Positions 21,374 to 34,439 of a stretch of 64,000 nucleotides of DNA are shown in pieces. Source of the DNA: Magicicada septendecula (lineage: Eukaryota > Arthropoda > Insecta > Hemiptera > Cicadidae). The stretch lies in contig CM068371.1 of assembly GCA_034769895.1 (NCBI GenBank), positions 407,137,969 to 407,201,968 of the forward strand, read 5' to 3'. A program made the position numbers and the translations under genes. The notes beneath the pieces were generated by a model. It was not told the origin of the DNA, searched no databases, and was given only the letters and a program-made list of their open reading frames with translations. The number at the start of each line of letters is the position of its first letter. Positions within the stretch are counted from its first letter, which is position 1.

Positions 21374-23864
21374 CCTTCCGTCGGGCGCATCTGATCTGAG
21401 AGGCACAACGCGTCCATTTTGTCTCCTTCCTCTGCTACCAGGTAGCGTTGGTTACTGGGCCTCCCAGTAGCTGTGTCTGTTTACGTGCTGAATACAACTT
21501 CCCCACTCAGTTTGCTTTTGACCTTCACCACGGGAAGTTATAAAAGTTTTGTTCAGAGAAGCTCATTGTGCCCGAAGTTGCCACATTCTTGAAGGTGCGT
21601 ATTTTCAAAATATTTCCATAAAAACAATTTATTTCACTTATTTCAAGACTAAATAATGTGAGATTCATCAATAATTTTGTGAAAATATCTTGGTTGTCAG
21701 CCTGGCCTATCCGGCACAATGCGCCCATACATGTAATTATTTTGTTTTTTCTTTCATTTTGTTCGTTTTTCTGCAAAAATGTCTCGCAAAGTTTATGATT
21801 TAAATAACCCCGAGTCATGTAGAAGAAATAATGCGCTTGCTAGAAGAGGATGATGACAGTAACCTGATCTCGAATGATGATTTTGGTGAGGAAAGTGATG
21901 TCGCTTCCGAAGATGAGATAGAAGAATGCGATGGCGATACCTAAACGGAACAGGAGGGTGAAACCGATGAATACGAGGATGATGCAGGTACCAGTTTTTT
22001 TTGGGAAAAGATAAGACTTCCAAGTGGAATAAAAATCCCCCACCAAGAAGTGTATGTAAGAGATCCCACAACGTGATTACTCATGTACCTGGAGTCAAGA
22101 GGAATGCGAGGGATGCTAAAACTGCTGTTGGTTGTTGGGATAACTTATTTACTGATGAAATGTTAGACATGATAGTAAAGTACACCAACCAGTACATGGA
22201 CACCATCAGGGACAAATTTTCCAGAGAAAGGGACATGAATCCCACGGATGTTATAGAAATAAGAGCTTTCATTGGATTGTTGTATCTAGCAGGAGCTTAT
22301 AGAGGAAATCGGCAAAGTCTCGAGGAACTTGGGGGGAAAGAGGGTGACTGCATTGAAAAATTCGGACTCGTGATGAATATCAAACGGTTCAAAACTCTCA
22401 TACGTTGCCTTCGTTTTGACGATCGAAATACAAGAGAAGAAAGAAAAAAAGAAGATAAGCTTGCTCCAGTTCGTGACATTTTCCAAAAATTCATGCAAAA
22501 CTGCCAGAAGAGTTACATTCCTGGGGAGAATGTGACCATTGACGAAATGCTTCCAGGTTTTCGAGGAAACTGCCCATTTCGGCAGTTCATACCGTCAAAG
22601 CCTACCAAATATGGTATTAAATGTTTTGCCCTCACTGATGCAAAAATGTGTTATACATATAATATGGAAATTTATGCAGGGAACCAACCACAAGGACCTT
22701 TTTTCGTCAGCAACAAGCCAAGTGAAGTAGTGAAGAGGATGGCTGAGCCCTTATTTGGATCTAGTCGCAACATAACTGCTGATAATTGGTTCACTGATGT
22801 GGATCTTGTCGATGACCTGAAAAAGAAGAAACTATCCTATGTTGGGACTGTCAGAAAAAATAAAAGACAACTGCTGTCAGAATTCGTTGCTACTAAAGGA
22901 AGAGAACAATTTAGCAGCTTGTTTGGCTTCAATGATGGAAAGACTTTGGTGTTGTACGTTCCACGCCCAAAAAAAACGTGATTCTCGTATCAACGCTTCA
23001 TAATGACAACGCCATCGATCCTGACTCCAAAGAACAGAAGAAACCAAGCATTATCACGTTCTATAATTCAACGAAAGGAGGCGTTGATACAACAGACAAA
23101 ATGTGCGCTACATTCAACGTGTCACGAAACATCAAGCGTTGGCCAATGGTAATATTTTTCACGCTGTTGAATGTGGGTGGTATTAACGCTCAGGTTATTT
23201 ATCTTGGTAATGATTGAGAACCACTGCGCAGAAGACTGTTCCTAAAACGATTGGCCCACGAACTGGTGATGGAGAGCTAAGCCGAAGAAGTATGAAAACT
23301 ATAGGAATGCCGATCGACCTCCAAAACAGGCTCAAAAGATTTTGTCCTTCCAAGGAAGAAGTAAATACCCCCCCACCACCCCCTAAAAGACGGCGATGCT
23401 CAACCTGCACCAGCAAAACAGGTTTGAGAAGGCTGACAAATCATGAATGCAAGAAATGCGAAACACCTATCTGCTTATCCCATGCCAATATGGTGTGCGA
23501 TCGGTGCTTTACTGACGAAGGAACAGACCTCCTCTCCGAGTGATTCACGTTTGAAGAAGACTAAATATTGATAATGTGAACTTTTTTAACATTTTTTTAA
23601 CTTCACCTAACTTGTTTTCATGTTATTTGGAGGCGAGTCATAAATTTTCTTAAAATTAGTTTAACCAGTATTATGTCAAATACACGGTTTTATTGCAGCA
23701 ACTTTTGTATTTTTTATTCTGTGGACATCCCTAACAATGATGTTCACTCATCGCCCGTTGTTTAAAATAACATAATAAGGTGTTAATTAGGTTTTTTTGA
23801 ATGTGTGCTGGTCAGGCACATTGCGCCCGAAATCCAGGGACAACATATTGCGCCCGACGGAAGG
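21374..23864 (+). mobile_element. piggyBac-family DNA transposon with TTAA duplications
   Basis: Perfect 16-bp terminal inverted repeats, CCTTCCGTCGGGCGCA at the left (21374-21389) and TGCGCCCGACGGAAGG at the right (23849-23864), each abut a TTAA (21370-21373 and 23865-23868), the hallmark of piggyBac insertion. A 14-bp motif of form GGCACANNGCGYCC recurs in the same orientation at about 21402, 21713 and 23814 and may be a transposase-binding repeat. Between the ends lies one plus-strand transposase gene with several frameshifts. The ends are in better condition than the gene, so the copy could in principle be moved in trans. Confidence 0.93.
21779..23543 (+). pseudogene. piggyBac transposase, frameshifted
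   Basis: A DDE_Tnp_1_7 transposase that would cut and paste at TTAA. The start is ATG 21779 (MSRKVYDLNNPE), followed by an acidic N terminus rich in EEDDD that is broken by a one-base insertion near 21812, a stop near 21942 and a shift near 21998. The core (22001-22981) is long and open. The three catalytic aspartates are present: NVTIDEMLPGF, ITADNWFTDVDLV, and STKGGVDTTDKM in the next frame (22978-23217). Another shift follows before the C-terminal Cys-rich domain CSTCTSKTGLRRL...CKKCETPICLSH...CDRCF (to 23543, TGA), the zinc-binding end typical of the family. About five disruptions in a protein of roughly 590 residues indicate a moderately old, inactive gene. Confidence 0.9.
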
Positions 23865-23868
23865 TTAA

Positions 23869-23959
23869 AAATATTATTTTACTTCCAAGCATTCTTCTAT
23901 CGTTCTGGACACCCATAACAGCTGATAATAATTCTATAGTGAGAATGTTTGTTACGTTG

Positions 23960-24012
<53 letters not shown>

Positions 24013-24089
24013 TGTTATATAAGAAATATACTAACACAAGTAAGTAATGCTTTAGTTTGCAATACACGCTTTTAACTGCATGTTGATAA

Positions 24090-24145
<56 letters not shown>
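23869..24145. repeat. Compound microsatellite TA-GT-GA
   Basis: A TA run of about 47 bp (23962-24008), a GT run at about 24094-24120 and a GA run at 24121-24145 lie close together directly after the piggyBac element. The ORFs drawn through them are low-complexity artefacts. Confidence 0.9.
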
Positions 24146-26687
24146 CATGTAATTGTGGTGGGTAATTGTCCCTGTGTCTCACTGAAGTTCTGCGTTGGCT
24201 GACTGCAGAAATTCTGATTTAGTAATGTTTAGTTGAATTAATTTGTGCATTTACAGGTATCCAAGACTGTGATCAGTTGTCCTGTAAATTAAAAGAAAGT
24301 CAACAGGATATTCTTTTTAACAACTTAGTGAACATTACTGAGTGAGATAAAAACTTGTATTACACAACTTGTATATACATAAATTTTGAATCAATCAGAT
24401 TTTTATAATTCTTTTTAAAATGTGATAATGTTAATTATATTTTATATTATACTTTAATATGTAATACTTTAATATATAATGTTAATTATATAATTGCATT
24501 ACATTAACTATTATAATCATATAGCTGCCTTATTGATGCTGCCAGCTATCATTTGGACATTGACATTATGGTGTGCAACTCGCTATGTAAATAAAACAAT
24601 AACAATGATCAAAATGTAAGATTTGGCATTTCTCAAGAATGACTTGTCTTGCAGGGCGGTGATTATAATACCAACCTGAGCTTTTGTGTCCAGTCTGTGA
24701 CATTATTTTATGTATCATAAATTAAGATTTATTATACCTACAGACTACTATTAATGTCAGCGCAGTGTAAACATGTACATGCTGACTGCAGTTTTTTTTT
24801 TATATATAATTTTTGGCAGGATGGGTTGAAGTTGATAGAGTGTGTTACTTTCTGATATCATGGAGCTTACATATTTGAAATTAAAGCAAAATGTTTCAGC
24901 GTCTAAATATTTGAGCGTGTGTGTGTGTGTAACATACACATATGACATACGCATATGAAGTTATTAGCATGGGTAAATCGAGTCATTTTTAAATTGAATT
25001 AGATGAGACTGGATTGCGAGTGTTACCAGGCAAGGGTCACACAGTTGGCAGCATGTGAATGCCTATGCCAGGCTTACATCATAAGTAAAATTTTATTAGA
25101 ATTAAATACTTGTCAAGTGATAGAGATTTTTATATTCTTTTGCATTCCATATGGAAATGTTTGTAATGCATTATTAAACCGTTATTTTTATGTATTGTTG
25201 GGATCCTTTATTAAACACAGCTATCGATTTACATATATAATAATTATATTATTTAAAAATATAATTATAAAATGAAATGAAATGTAGCTATGGAAGCTTT
25301 CAGTTTAGTTCAGTTTCCACATTAAGGTTTTTTAGTTAAAATGCTTTAGCATTTTGACCTACCTTTTTTCACTTTTAGTAAGGTTTCTGTAGATTCACAT
25401 GATCAGCCATTGTCTGTGAATTTTCACCTGGTTCATGTTTTTACATAAAGTATTTCTTTTAGTATGTTTTATGAAAGAGTCATATATAACAAAACACAAT
25501 TTGTTATCAAATAACATAATATAGTGTAACAATAATATTTAATCTAAGAAATATTGTAATATATTTGACTGGCGATACATGCAGTAAGTGAGAATTATTA
25601 AACAACTAGTGGTTTCTATGTATATTGTTATGGACAACAGCTGTTATCAGTAATATGTTTAACGCAGTGTTTTGCTGCTCACTGTATGTGGTGGTCATCA
25701 GGTGAGTTATTAAAATTAAACAGCACAATAAATACCTGTCAAGAAGTTCTGTGTCTTCGAACAGAGATTCCAAAATTGTGGGTTCCTCACACTCAGACAG
25801 ATGAACTTCTTTGAGGTAATCTGGTGTAATTGTATTTTAACTTAAATAATTGTCATTTTGATTATTTCAAAGATATTTTTGCACCATTTAATTTTATTAA
25901 CTCTCTAATGACAACCACACATGCAAGTGGTTGAAACATTGTGTTCAGTATGTTAGTCGTGATGGCTGCTGTTCAAAACAATATACATTGTGAGTCCTGT
26001 AATGCCCCATTTAATGTCTCTTTGGTATTCTATCATGAATGTGTATGCACCAGTTCCTTTTGCAACTTACAGTGGTTTTACTATAGCAATGCCAACACTT
26101 CAATAAATATTCAGATGTGGTGATTATTTTGTATGGAGCATACAGCATGGTAGGAAAAAGCATACAGCATCTTCACTCCTTTAAGGCAGTGGGTGAGCAA
26201 CCAAAAAGCCAAATGTTATGGTGGAAAATGATTCTGCTTTATTTCTGAGTGATACCTCTCATTCTTCATATAAAGTACAGTAAAAATTGTGTAACCTGAA
26301 CTAGTAAACAAAAATTATTGTTAAGTGCCGTATGTTCATATCAAATTATTACTGTACTGTATTGCATCTTAGTTACAATACATTAAATATTTACATACTA
26401 ATATCATTATTACGTATGATGGAATGGAAGTTCAAATTTGTCCAATCTCAGTTCTTAATAACTTAAACACAGAAGTGTGGTAATTATGTTAATAATGCAA
26501 ATAGTGTGTTCAATATCATCATAAGTAGTGGAAAAGATATATCATTTGACATTGAAGTCTCCTTGCATAATTTTTTCATTAACTTGTTAGTGAATTCATG
26601 TGTTTATACTTTTCTTGGCACAATAAGAGGAAGTAAGGTGTTTGATCCATGTGTTCAAATTTTGTTGAGCCTGAAGAGTCTTTTCAC

Positions 26688-26718
<31 letters not shown>

Positions 26719-27159
26719 GTCTGTGTGTGATAAAATTAATAATTACAAAGTAATCAGATTTATAACTTTTGAGAGACATAAGGCTGTGGTCAAAGGAACA
26801 GCATGAAGTACCAACTACTACCTGTTGCAGTTTTCTTGGAAATGTTTGTGTACATAACAGACTGCTGAGATGATGTATATGTGTATAAATATATAAAATG
26901 AATAGGTAAAATTTCTTTTTGATTATTAAGAATAAGAATGCATACAATATTTTTAATCACCTGTATATTGTGTTTAAACGTTTTTATTATTCTGAGTTGA
27001 TGAAATGTGACATGTGAAAACAAATGAGAAAATTTTTGAAAAAATTAAAAGTGTAAACTTGACAATGAATGGGATTATAGAGTTTTTCATATGGATGATA
27101 TTATAAACAAATAAGATCTGATACTATTGTCTTCTACTGTAGATTGTGTAATACTATTG
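24146..27159. other. AT-rich DNA, no gene recognised
   Basis: No coding region or transposon was recognised. A short GT run lies near 24917-24930 and a GA run at about 26690-26714. Confidence 0.5.
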
Positions 27160-28946
27160 TTGGTGAGTCCTTTTACCACAATTCACTGATCCGTAGGTTT
27201 CTTTTCTTTAATCATTTCTTCAATTATACAGTTATCCTGTACAGGTGGCTCATTGTTGAATATTTCGTCAGGAAAACCAACTTTAAGGAAACACTTATTC
27301 ACTGTTTCGGGGAGAATTTTCTTCTTGGCCTGATGGATCCAGTTAACAGCATCAAGGAGATTAATCTGTTTAACAAGCTGAGAAACATTGGTACTGGTGT
27401 TGATTTTAGCAACAAGTGACTGCAGTACAAACTTCCTATAAAAGGATTTAAGTGTATAAATTACACCCTGATCCATAGGTTGTGTAATTGAAGTTGTGTT
27501 GGGGGGGGGGGGGAAATAGGCTAGCTTCACATTAGACAAATCAATCCTTGGATGACAGGTTGCATTGTCCAAGAACAAAATGACCTTATGACCTTGACTT
27601 TTCATTCTTCCATTAAAAGAAAGAAGCCACTCTTCCATTATAGCACTGGTCATCCAGGCTTTTTTTTAGATCGCCAATTGACTGGGAGGGAATTACGATC
27701 CAGGTGTCGGAAGGGCCAGGGACATGCTGATTTTCCAATCACTATAGGTTTTTCAATTTCACCAGTCATATTAGCACAAATAAATAACGTAAGTCTTTCT
27801 TTAGACAGCTTCCCACCTGTGCATTTATCACCACGTACAGTCAGTGTCTTTGAAGGCAACACTCTAAAAAACAAACCTGTTTCATCACCATTATACACAT
27901 TTCTAGGTTCATATCCCGCAACTAGATCTCCAATTTTCCCTTTCCAGTCCGCTACTGTCTGCATATCAACATCATTTGCTTCACCACACACAGCATTAAA
28001 AACAATGTTATGGCGATGTTTGAAACTCTCGAGCCACCCATTGGATGCTTTGAAATTGTGCTTGCCTAATTTTTTTGCTGTCTCTAAAGCTTCAGTCTGT
28101 ATCAGTGGTCCAGAAATAGGAATTCCTTTAGTGCGCGCACTAACGAACCACTCGAACATAGCACGATTTATTTCATCGTAGTCCGTAGATTTTGTGATGC
28201 GTTTCACATGTTCTGCTGTTCCCTTTACCCACTCGTCTTTAATTTTTATTTTGTTTTTCAAAATGTCATAAATTTGAGTTTTCCCACTTTGAACAACGTG
28301 GTTAATTCTTTAGCTGGACGTTTGTTTTTTTTCATGTTCTTCAATAACTTTAATTTTCTCCTCCACTGTAAGTGTCTTATGTTTAGAAGTCATTGTTACT
28401 GAATTACGTACACAAATACAGTCAAAAGTAAATTTAAAAATCACTCAAGTTCGCAGTTTCTTCCACTCATACTTAATCACTTGTCAGAACAAAACTGAAA
28501 ATGAATACACTATACAGTACCAAACACTTGTACCCTACCGTGTGTATTACAGTACAAGAGGGTTGGAACAAGTTACGGTACATTACTTTCACTTACAGAT
28601 GTTACCCCATGTAGCGTACCTGCTGCGTCCTTGAAGAAAGATTAGAGTTAATGGTTCCTAGAACTTCGGTGCAAGTATAGTCATGCTCAAAATTAATGCC
28701 TATTACTTTTTTCAAAATTTTAAATGATCAAAAAAATTTAGTACGTAGCTATGTATTACGCATAAAATAATCCGTCTTAGTCAGGTTATTTACGCAAACG
28801 ATTCCCGAAAATTATTCCGTTTCCGCGTTAGGCAGTTTTCCGGTTTAGAGTATTATTTTACATAGGAAATAACTCTGTTCAGAAATTTATTTTCTGTTTG
28901 TCCAGGTTTACAGTATATAGGGTGTACGGCTTAGGCAGGTTTCACT
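27160..28946 (-). mobile_element. pogo/Tigger DNA transposon relic
   Basis: A Tc1/mariner-superfamily pogo element on the minus strand. The right end, near 28946, reads on the minus strand AGTGAAACCTGCCTAAGCCG, which matches the usual pogo/Tigger terminal repeat style (CAGTGAAACCT...). The sub-terminal 28680-28940 has further CTAACGCGGAAAC-like phrases seen in such elements. The left terminal repeat was not found; the element seems to end close to the end of the coding region near 27180, so it is probably truncated there. Confidence 0.75.
27183..28393 (-). pseudogene. pogo/Tigger transposase
   Basis: Transposase with an N-terminal CENP-B-type helix-turn-helix and a DDD catalytic domain. It starts at ATG 28391-28393 (MTSKHKTLTVEEKIKVIEEH). 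Two nearly compensating single-base changes disturb residues 22-40 before the frame recovers at KTQIYDILKNKIKIKDEW. The second DNA-binding half includes GIPISGPLIQTEAL and SNGWLESFKHRHNIV. The catalytic aspartates are visible in YNGDETGLFFRVLPSKTLT, ILFLDNATCHP and ITQPMDQGVIYTLKSFYRK. One more frameshift near 27.65 kb separates the first aspartate from the other two. The C terminus (to 27183) follows family form. It resembles, but is clearly distinct from, the transposase at 62.5 kb. Confidence 0.88.
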
Positions 28947-31900
28947 CTATGTATTATACCCTCTTATTTTTAAGTTTGCTTTATAAAATGATCATAAAGC
29001 AGATGGTTTTAAATATCAGGAAATATTGAGTTTTTTCTTTGCATAGGAAGAAAACCTCTTGTATGTTTTCTGCACATCCTCACAGGTTTAGAATGAAGGG
29101 TAGGAGTTCATGCTTGTAATCATTCTGCTCAGAGGGCAAGATAAGAGAATGGAATAAAGAGTACAAGACCTTGACCTTGACCTGTCTTTGGGCATTTAGG
29201 AATTTAATAATACTCTTTTCTTCATTAGCCTAAAGACTGTGATAGTCACGATTAAAAAGGATATCTTATTGAGCTATTGTAACGATTAGCAAGCTCCCTG
29301 AGTTAGAAACTTGCGTACTATTTTGAATTAAATATTATATTAGATAAAATAAATTTAATATATCTTAGCTTTCAAATTCTGTGAGTAAAGTTCTTGGAGT
29401 GTATGATTCTGAGCATTAGTCTAGAAACGGCATGAGGAGCTGACCGTGTATGGCCATAATATATGAAGCATAAATTTATGTATGTTTCCATTAATATCTC
29501 TAGGCCTGTGTCAAACAATTGTCACAAACTGATTCAACATATAAAGTTTTTCAAATTTTTACTAACTTTTCAAAAATTTGATATTTCTATCATTTAGGTT
29601 CTGGTTAAAATTTTCGTTAATTTGATAACCCACATGGATTTGTGTAATTTTGTGAAAATTTCGACCCTCCAACTCCCTATTTTTGTGGGGTCAGTCTCAA
29701 AACAGTAAGGGTATGTTGAATAAAAGTATTGACAGTATGCTAAGCTTTATGAAAATCAGTTGATGCAAATAAAGTTGTCATGACACATCCCCTCGAACAA
29801 ACTAACAGACAGACAGACAAATGAAAGACTGTCGAGTGAAAACTCAAAACTTGATTTGCTCATTCAATTATTGCAATTGAAACAAAGAATATAGGTGTAA
29901 AAATCTGGTTCAAGATGTTTGAGACTTATGGGTTTTACTGAATAGAAGATAAGAAAGTCCATCAATATGTGTAGCTTTTTTTATGGTGATATTGTTACTG
30001 ATAACATTAAATGAAATACAGTATCAAAAGGTATAGAGGCAACTGGTGATATCAATACAAAGTTGGTGTAAGTGTGTGGAATAATAGGCATGATTTAAAA
30101 CGTATGCAGAACAGTGCTTCATATTTTGGATTTATATGTAACTACTTGATATAATAATTATCTTGGATTATCTTGGTCATTACTACTTGATAATGTCTGT
30201 CAGAACTAATTTTTAATTGAAATTGAAGAATATGCAAACAGTTTGATCATATTTTATTCAGTAAATTGTGCTTATAGTAGGTTGTATGATTTTACTTCTG
30301 AATTTTTTTCTCCACCTAAAGTAGAACCAAAAAAAAATTATGAATCTCTTATTTGTGTGTTAATTAAGTGAAATTTATAGGTAAAATAACACCAATTACA
30401 GATAGTAATTAACAAAGAAAACCAAGTTTTGGTACAAAATAAATGATTGAAACTATAATATTAAGGACCAAAATATTTTATTGTAAAGAAAAAGACAACA
30501 GTACCGTTTTCTGTGTATGTTTAGCATACTTCATATTGGTACTGTGCACAGATTCATACCTCATTCTGTCAAAAAACTGTCATTTATAATAAATACAGTA
30601 TAATGATGTAGAAATAATGTTTCATACAAGTTTTCATTAAAAGGACTAGTATGACATTTACAAATATTAGTATATGATTAGAACATTATGAAGTTTCACT
30701 TAGCAGTAGATGTTGATTGTAATCGCCAGTTAAAACATTGATGAATCTCTGAAAATTACTATGTAAGTAAATTGTTAATGTAGAACTGTAGAAATTAAAA
30801 TGATCAAACTCATTTCAGGTGTGTAGAAGCAACTGGTGTATTGTTTTATTATTTGTTATTACTGTACCAATAAAAAGTGTGTTCAGTAATATTCCATAAA
30901 CAGTTGGACTTTCTTAGTGTAGGATTACTGCTTGTATCTAGTTTCCATTCTAGGTCTCTTGTGTGTGAAATACAAAGTGGATATGTTGACAAAGAACTAG
31001 AAGTTGATTTAAAATTGAAATGTACATATACATATAATCAGCAAGTCATGTTTTTTAATGTATTTTATACTGTACCAACAAATAAGAAAAACTCCAGAAT
31101 TTTAAATTGAAATTTAAACATGAAAAAATATATTTTAACTTACCTGGAAGTAACATTCACTGCATAGCCAGACACTTTATAAGTAAATTATGTAACAAAC
31201 CTTTGTATCGTCTGTGAAGATGAAATATAGTTTATCAATGAAATAGACACAATTATTACAAACAAAGCTGCTAAATATTTGTACATAGCTGTGCACAGTT
31301 AGCCAAACCTAATGCATTTAGACATGTAAATCTAATGTATTTAGACAATTATTCAAATTCCAAAGTTGTGTGATATTGTTATTTGATAAGCTGTGATCTA
31401 TATATGTAGCTGATACATTCAAGTTTTTGAATATGCCATATGTTGAGTAATAGAAACAAGGATAAACTATATAAAAGTTGTACAAATTTAACATATCTGG
31501 AGTTCTTATAAGTAAGTTATATAGTGCGCATTTGGTGGATTTATTATCAAATTTTCTTACAATTGTAAGAAAAATAATAGGTAAATATTGTGATAATACT
31601 TATTATCTGGGCATTAGGGTTGGCTATTGAATTTACCAAGGTGCTTTTCATTTGCTTGTTTAACACAAGATTATTTTAATATAGAATTTTTAGTTGTTTG
31701 TATTTTGTCTAATTGTTTAACACTTGTGTTTTTTTTAATTAAGCAGTTGTAAATCTGTAACAAAACCTGTATAGAACACAAAACTTGTTTAATTTGTTTC
31801 ATAAGAATTGTGTGATTAGTTGTGTTAGATTCTGGCTGTGATGCAGTTGGTGTGTTTGTATATTTGGCTTGTTATTGAATAAAAATTATAAGAGCTGTGT

Positions 31901-31980
31901 TTTTGTTGACATGTTTTTTTATGTTCCGATTAAAATTACTAACTTGTTACTATTTGTTTTATTGGCCTCCTCTAACAAAC
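28947..31980. other. AT-rich DNA, no gene recognised
   Basis: Three kilobases without a convincing gene. A stretch at about 29400-29880 ends in AACAGACAGACAGACAAATG, a tail style common in invertebrate interspersed repeats, so part of it may be an unclassified repeat. Nothing else stood out. Confidence 0.45.
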
Positions 31981-32099
31981 AAGTTTTATTTCTAGTTTTA
32001 GATCCATGCTTTTTGGTATCGAGGCCACTTATATGTATATAAATAGTAAAACAGTTTTACCTTTTTCTTTTCCTTCTGGTGGCCTTTATCCTTTACGAA

Positions 32100-32140
32100 A
32101 CTCTACGCATTTCGGGACATATGTCCCATCATCAGGAATA
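32100..32140 (-). ncRNA. Hammerhead ribozyme-like motif, PLE-D left tail
   Basis: Minus strand: core CUGAUGA (plus 32129-32135), an unusually perfect stem II GGGACAUAUGUCCC, GAAA (plus 32110-32113), a tiny stem III and a GUA triplet, with stem I AUUC/GAGU including one G-U pair. Confidence 0.65.
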
Positions 32141-32533
32141 TCCCTTGGTGAAGTTCGTCAATAGTTAAAATATTAAAAACAACTTTTTATACAACTTTAC
32201 ACATCACAATAAATATAAATATAAACACAAAAAACACATAAAAACCCACAAAACGTGAGAACACACGCGATATCGCTGGTGCGCACCACAAATTACTATA
32301 GTCGGCTGCTGTGCTCATGTTGTTATAGGTTGCGCACTATGGACCTTGTTTTGTATTCTTACCGCTGTGTCGTACAGTGGATTTGATTGGAAATTCAGTT
32401 GTTCATTAAGAAGGACCTCTTTTGTGTTTTTATCTTTATAAGCCTTATATATTTCGAATTCTTCCACAGCATTCATATAACTTCCTTTCTGCATACGTGG
32501 AGGGGTTGAAAGTTCGTCATGAAATCGGTATAA

Positions 32534-33373
32534 TTATGGTTTTTTGTCCATCAGATGGCGCGCGTAATTTGACACAGTTTTACTAAATTCTTTTTTAGGT
32601 AAATGTTCTTTAAAGCGTTTTTTAAAGGGTCTACCAATTTGGCCAATGTAGAAACTATCACAGTTATTGCACATTATCTTATAAACGCCCGTCTTGTCCT
32701 CAACCGATTTTGAATTTTTAGGTAGGAGTATCGTATTAATGTTGTTATTAGTTCGGTAAGCCATTTTTATATTTATCTCGCCGAATACTTGTTTAAAATT
32801 TTGGGTAGGGTGTTACCATATTCTGATGCTACATACCTAACTCTATTTCTATTATTCTCTTGTAATTCTATGTTGTTTTTCTTTTTTCGGTGTTTCTTGA
32901 CTAAATTTTCCACAATTGAACCTTTATAACCATTGGCCTTAGCTATGTATTTGATCGTGTTTAGTTCTTCATGAAACTCTTTGTCTTCCAATGGTATGGA
33001 AAGTAATCTATGTATTAAACTATGATATGCTGCCATTTTTTGAGAAAATGGGTGATGTGATTCAGCATTTATCGTGAGATCCGTGGTTGTCGGCTTCCAC
33101 TATATTTGATATTGAAATTTTTCATCCAATCTTGTAATTGTCAGGTCGAGGAAGTTAAGTTTATTATTTACCTCTGTCTCAAGTGTGAACTGTATGTTTT
33201 TATTGATACCGTTCATGTACTTTTTCATATTTTCTATTTGTCGTAATGTGCTATTAAAAATTATAAACGTATCATCAACGTAACGTGTATATGATATTAT
33301 TTTCCTGGAAAGTTTATTTACGTTATTGAGCAAATACGTATTCTCATAGTGATTTAGGTATACAGTATATCTG
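32534..33373 (-). pseudogene. PLE-D RT C-terminal part and GIY-YIG domain
   Basis: The minus-strand reading begins just before the catalytic motif (YLNHYENTYLL, then YTRYVDDTFIIFNSTLRQIE), then LNFLDLTITRLDEKFQYQIY. After a stop or frame change near 33100 it continues with MAAYHSLIHRLLSIPLED and NTIKYIAKANGYKGSIVENL. A second break near 32770 is followed by the endonuclease start TGVYKIMCNNCDSFYIGQIG and KRFKEH. After ARHLMDKKP the frame breaks again; the endonuclease end is better preserved in the inverted right copy. RT fingers and most of the palm are absent because the element is 5' truncated at the junction. It cannot encode an active polyprotein. Confidence 0.85.
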
Positions 33374-33879
33374 ATGGACAAAAACCATAATTATACCGAT
33401 TTCATGATGAACTTTCAACCCCTCCACGTATGCAGAAAAGGAAGTTATATGAATGCTGTCGAAGAATTCGAAATGTATAAGGCTCATAAAGGTACAAACA
33501 CAAAAGAGGTCCTTCTTAATGAACAATTGAATTTCCAATCAAATCCACTGTACGACGCAGTGGTAAGAATACAAAACAAGGTCCATAGTGCGCGATCTAT
33601 AACAACATGAGCACAGCAGTCGACTACAGTAATTTGTGGTGCGCACCAGCGATATCGCGTGTGTTCTCACGTTTTGTGGGTTTTTATGTGTTTATATTTA
33701 TTGTGATGTGTAAAGTTGTATACAAAGTTGTTTTTAATATTTTAACTATTGATGAACTTCACCAAGGGATATTCCTGATGATGGAACATATGTCCCGAAA
33801 CGCGTAGAGTTTCGTAAAGGATAAAGGCCACCAGACGGAAAAGAAAAAGGTAAAACTGTTTTACTATTTATATACATAT
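33374..33879 (+). repeat. PLE-D inverted right tail with endonuclease end
   Basis: Plus-strand copy of the PLE-D 3' end. It encodes the end of the GIY-YIG protein (MDKNHNYTDFMMNFQPLHVC, then YMNAVEEFEMYKAHKGTNT and NPLYDAVVRIQ, to 33610), then the tail with a hammerhead motif. Mirrors 32040-32555. Confidence 0.85.
33771..33810 (+). ncRNA. Hammerhead ribozyme-like motif, PLE-D right tail
   Basis: Core CUGAUGA at 33775-33781, stem II GGAACAU-AUGUCCC with one mismatch, GAAA at 33797-33800, 2-bp stem III (AC/GU), GUA ending at 33806, and stem I AUUC (33771-33774) with GAGU (33807-33810). Confidence 0.65.
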
Positions 33880-34109
33880 AAGTTTTATTTCAATTATTCT
33901 CAGCTGTTTAAAAGTCACAAGGCATGTGGCACATCTTTTTGTATTATATTTAAAAAAAAAAGAGAATATATTTAGAAAGTGAGTGAAATGACTGGAAAAG
34001 TTATTACTTTGTTCAGATCATACAAATGGAAACTTAATGCCTCTTTGTGGGAAGGTCTCAATTCAATCCAAGATTTGTTTCGATTAGGTTTGCCTGGTAC
34101 AAGTAAATC

Positions 34110-34430
34110 ACTTCAGATATATGAGTAATAAGTAATCACTTGGAAATAAAGGAGCTGAATTGTCTAGAATGTGTGGCAAAATAAGGGGGATTCTAGGCAG
34201 GCATTCTAGAAAGAAGACACAACTGAAATTTTATAAGATGATGGCTGTACCAGTGTTCTTATATGGGATCTGAGACATGGGTTATTGGGAAGAGAGATGA
34301 AACCAATACTCAGTCAGAAAAATGAAGTGCCACTGATCAGTTAAGGATTGCACTAAACAAGACAAACTTAGGAATGCTATTGTTCAGGAGGAGCTCGGCA
34401 TTTTGTCTTAGTCAAGGCTGAGCAAGTTAT
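34110..34430 (+). pseudogene. LINE reverse transcriptase scrap
   Basis: An eroded plus-strand stretch reads, with frame changes, RKKTQLKFYKMMAVPVFLYG followed by ETWVIGKRDET and then NAIVQEELGIL. This is the familiar C-terminal region after the RT domain of non-LTR retrotransposons (the TRLKLYKTLALPVLLYGSETW type). No RT catalytic motif or 3' end is visible, and no endonuclease. Only about 320 bp remain; it is old. Confidence 0.7.
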
Positions 34431-34439
34431 GTTTATCAT

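Larger units (their letters stand above)
31993..33879 (-). mobile_element. PLE-D: Penelope-like retroelement with outward inverted tails
   Basis: A minus-strand Penelope-like element of 1.9 kb. In transcription order it has the end of the RT from just before the catalytic motif (about 33370-32770), the start of the GIY-YIG domain (32764-32534) and a 3' tail reaching 31993. At 33362-33373 it joins an inverted, plus-strand copy of its own 3' end (33374-33879). A 12-bp direct repeat, AAGTTTTATTTC, at 31981-31992 and 33880-33891 is the likely target duplication. The left tail is about 36-46 nt longer at its outer end than the right tail. The plan is the same as PLE-B, but the sequence is a different subfamily. 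Confidence 0.88.

Noticed and set aside
23801-24148. ORFs rich in Tyr-Ile, Thr-His and Ser-Leu dipeptides
   Set aside because: They are frames of the compound TA/GT/GA microsatellite.
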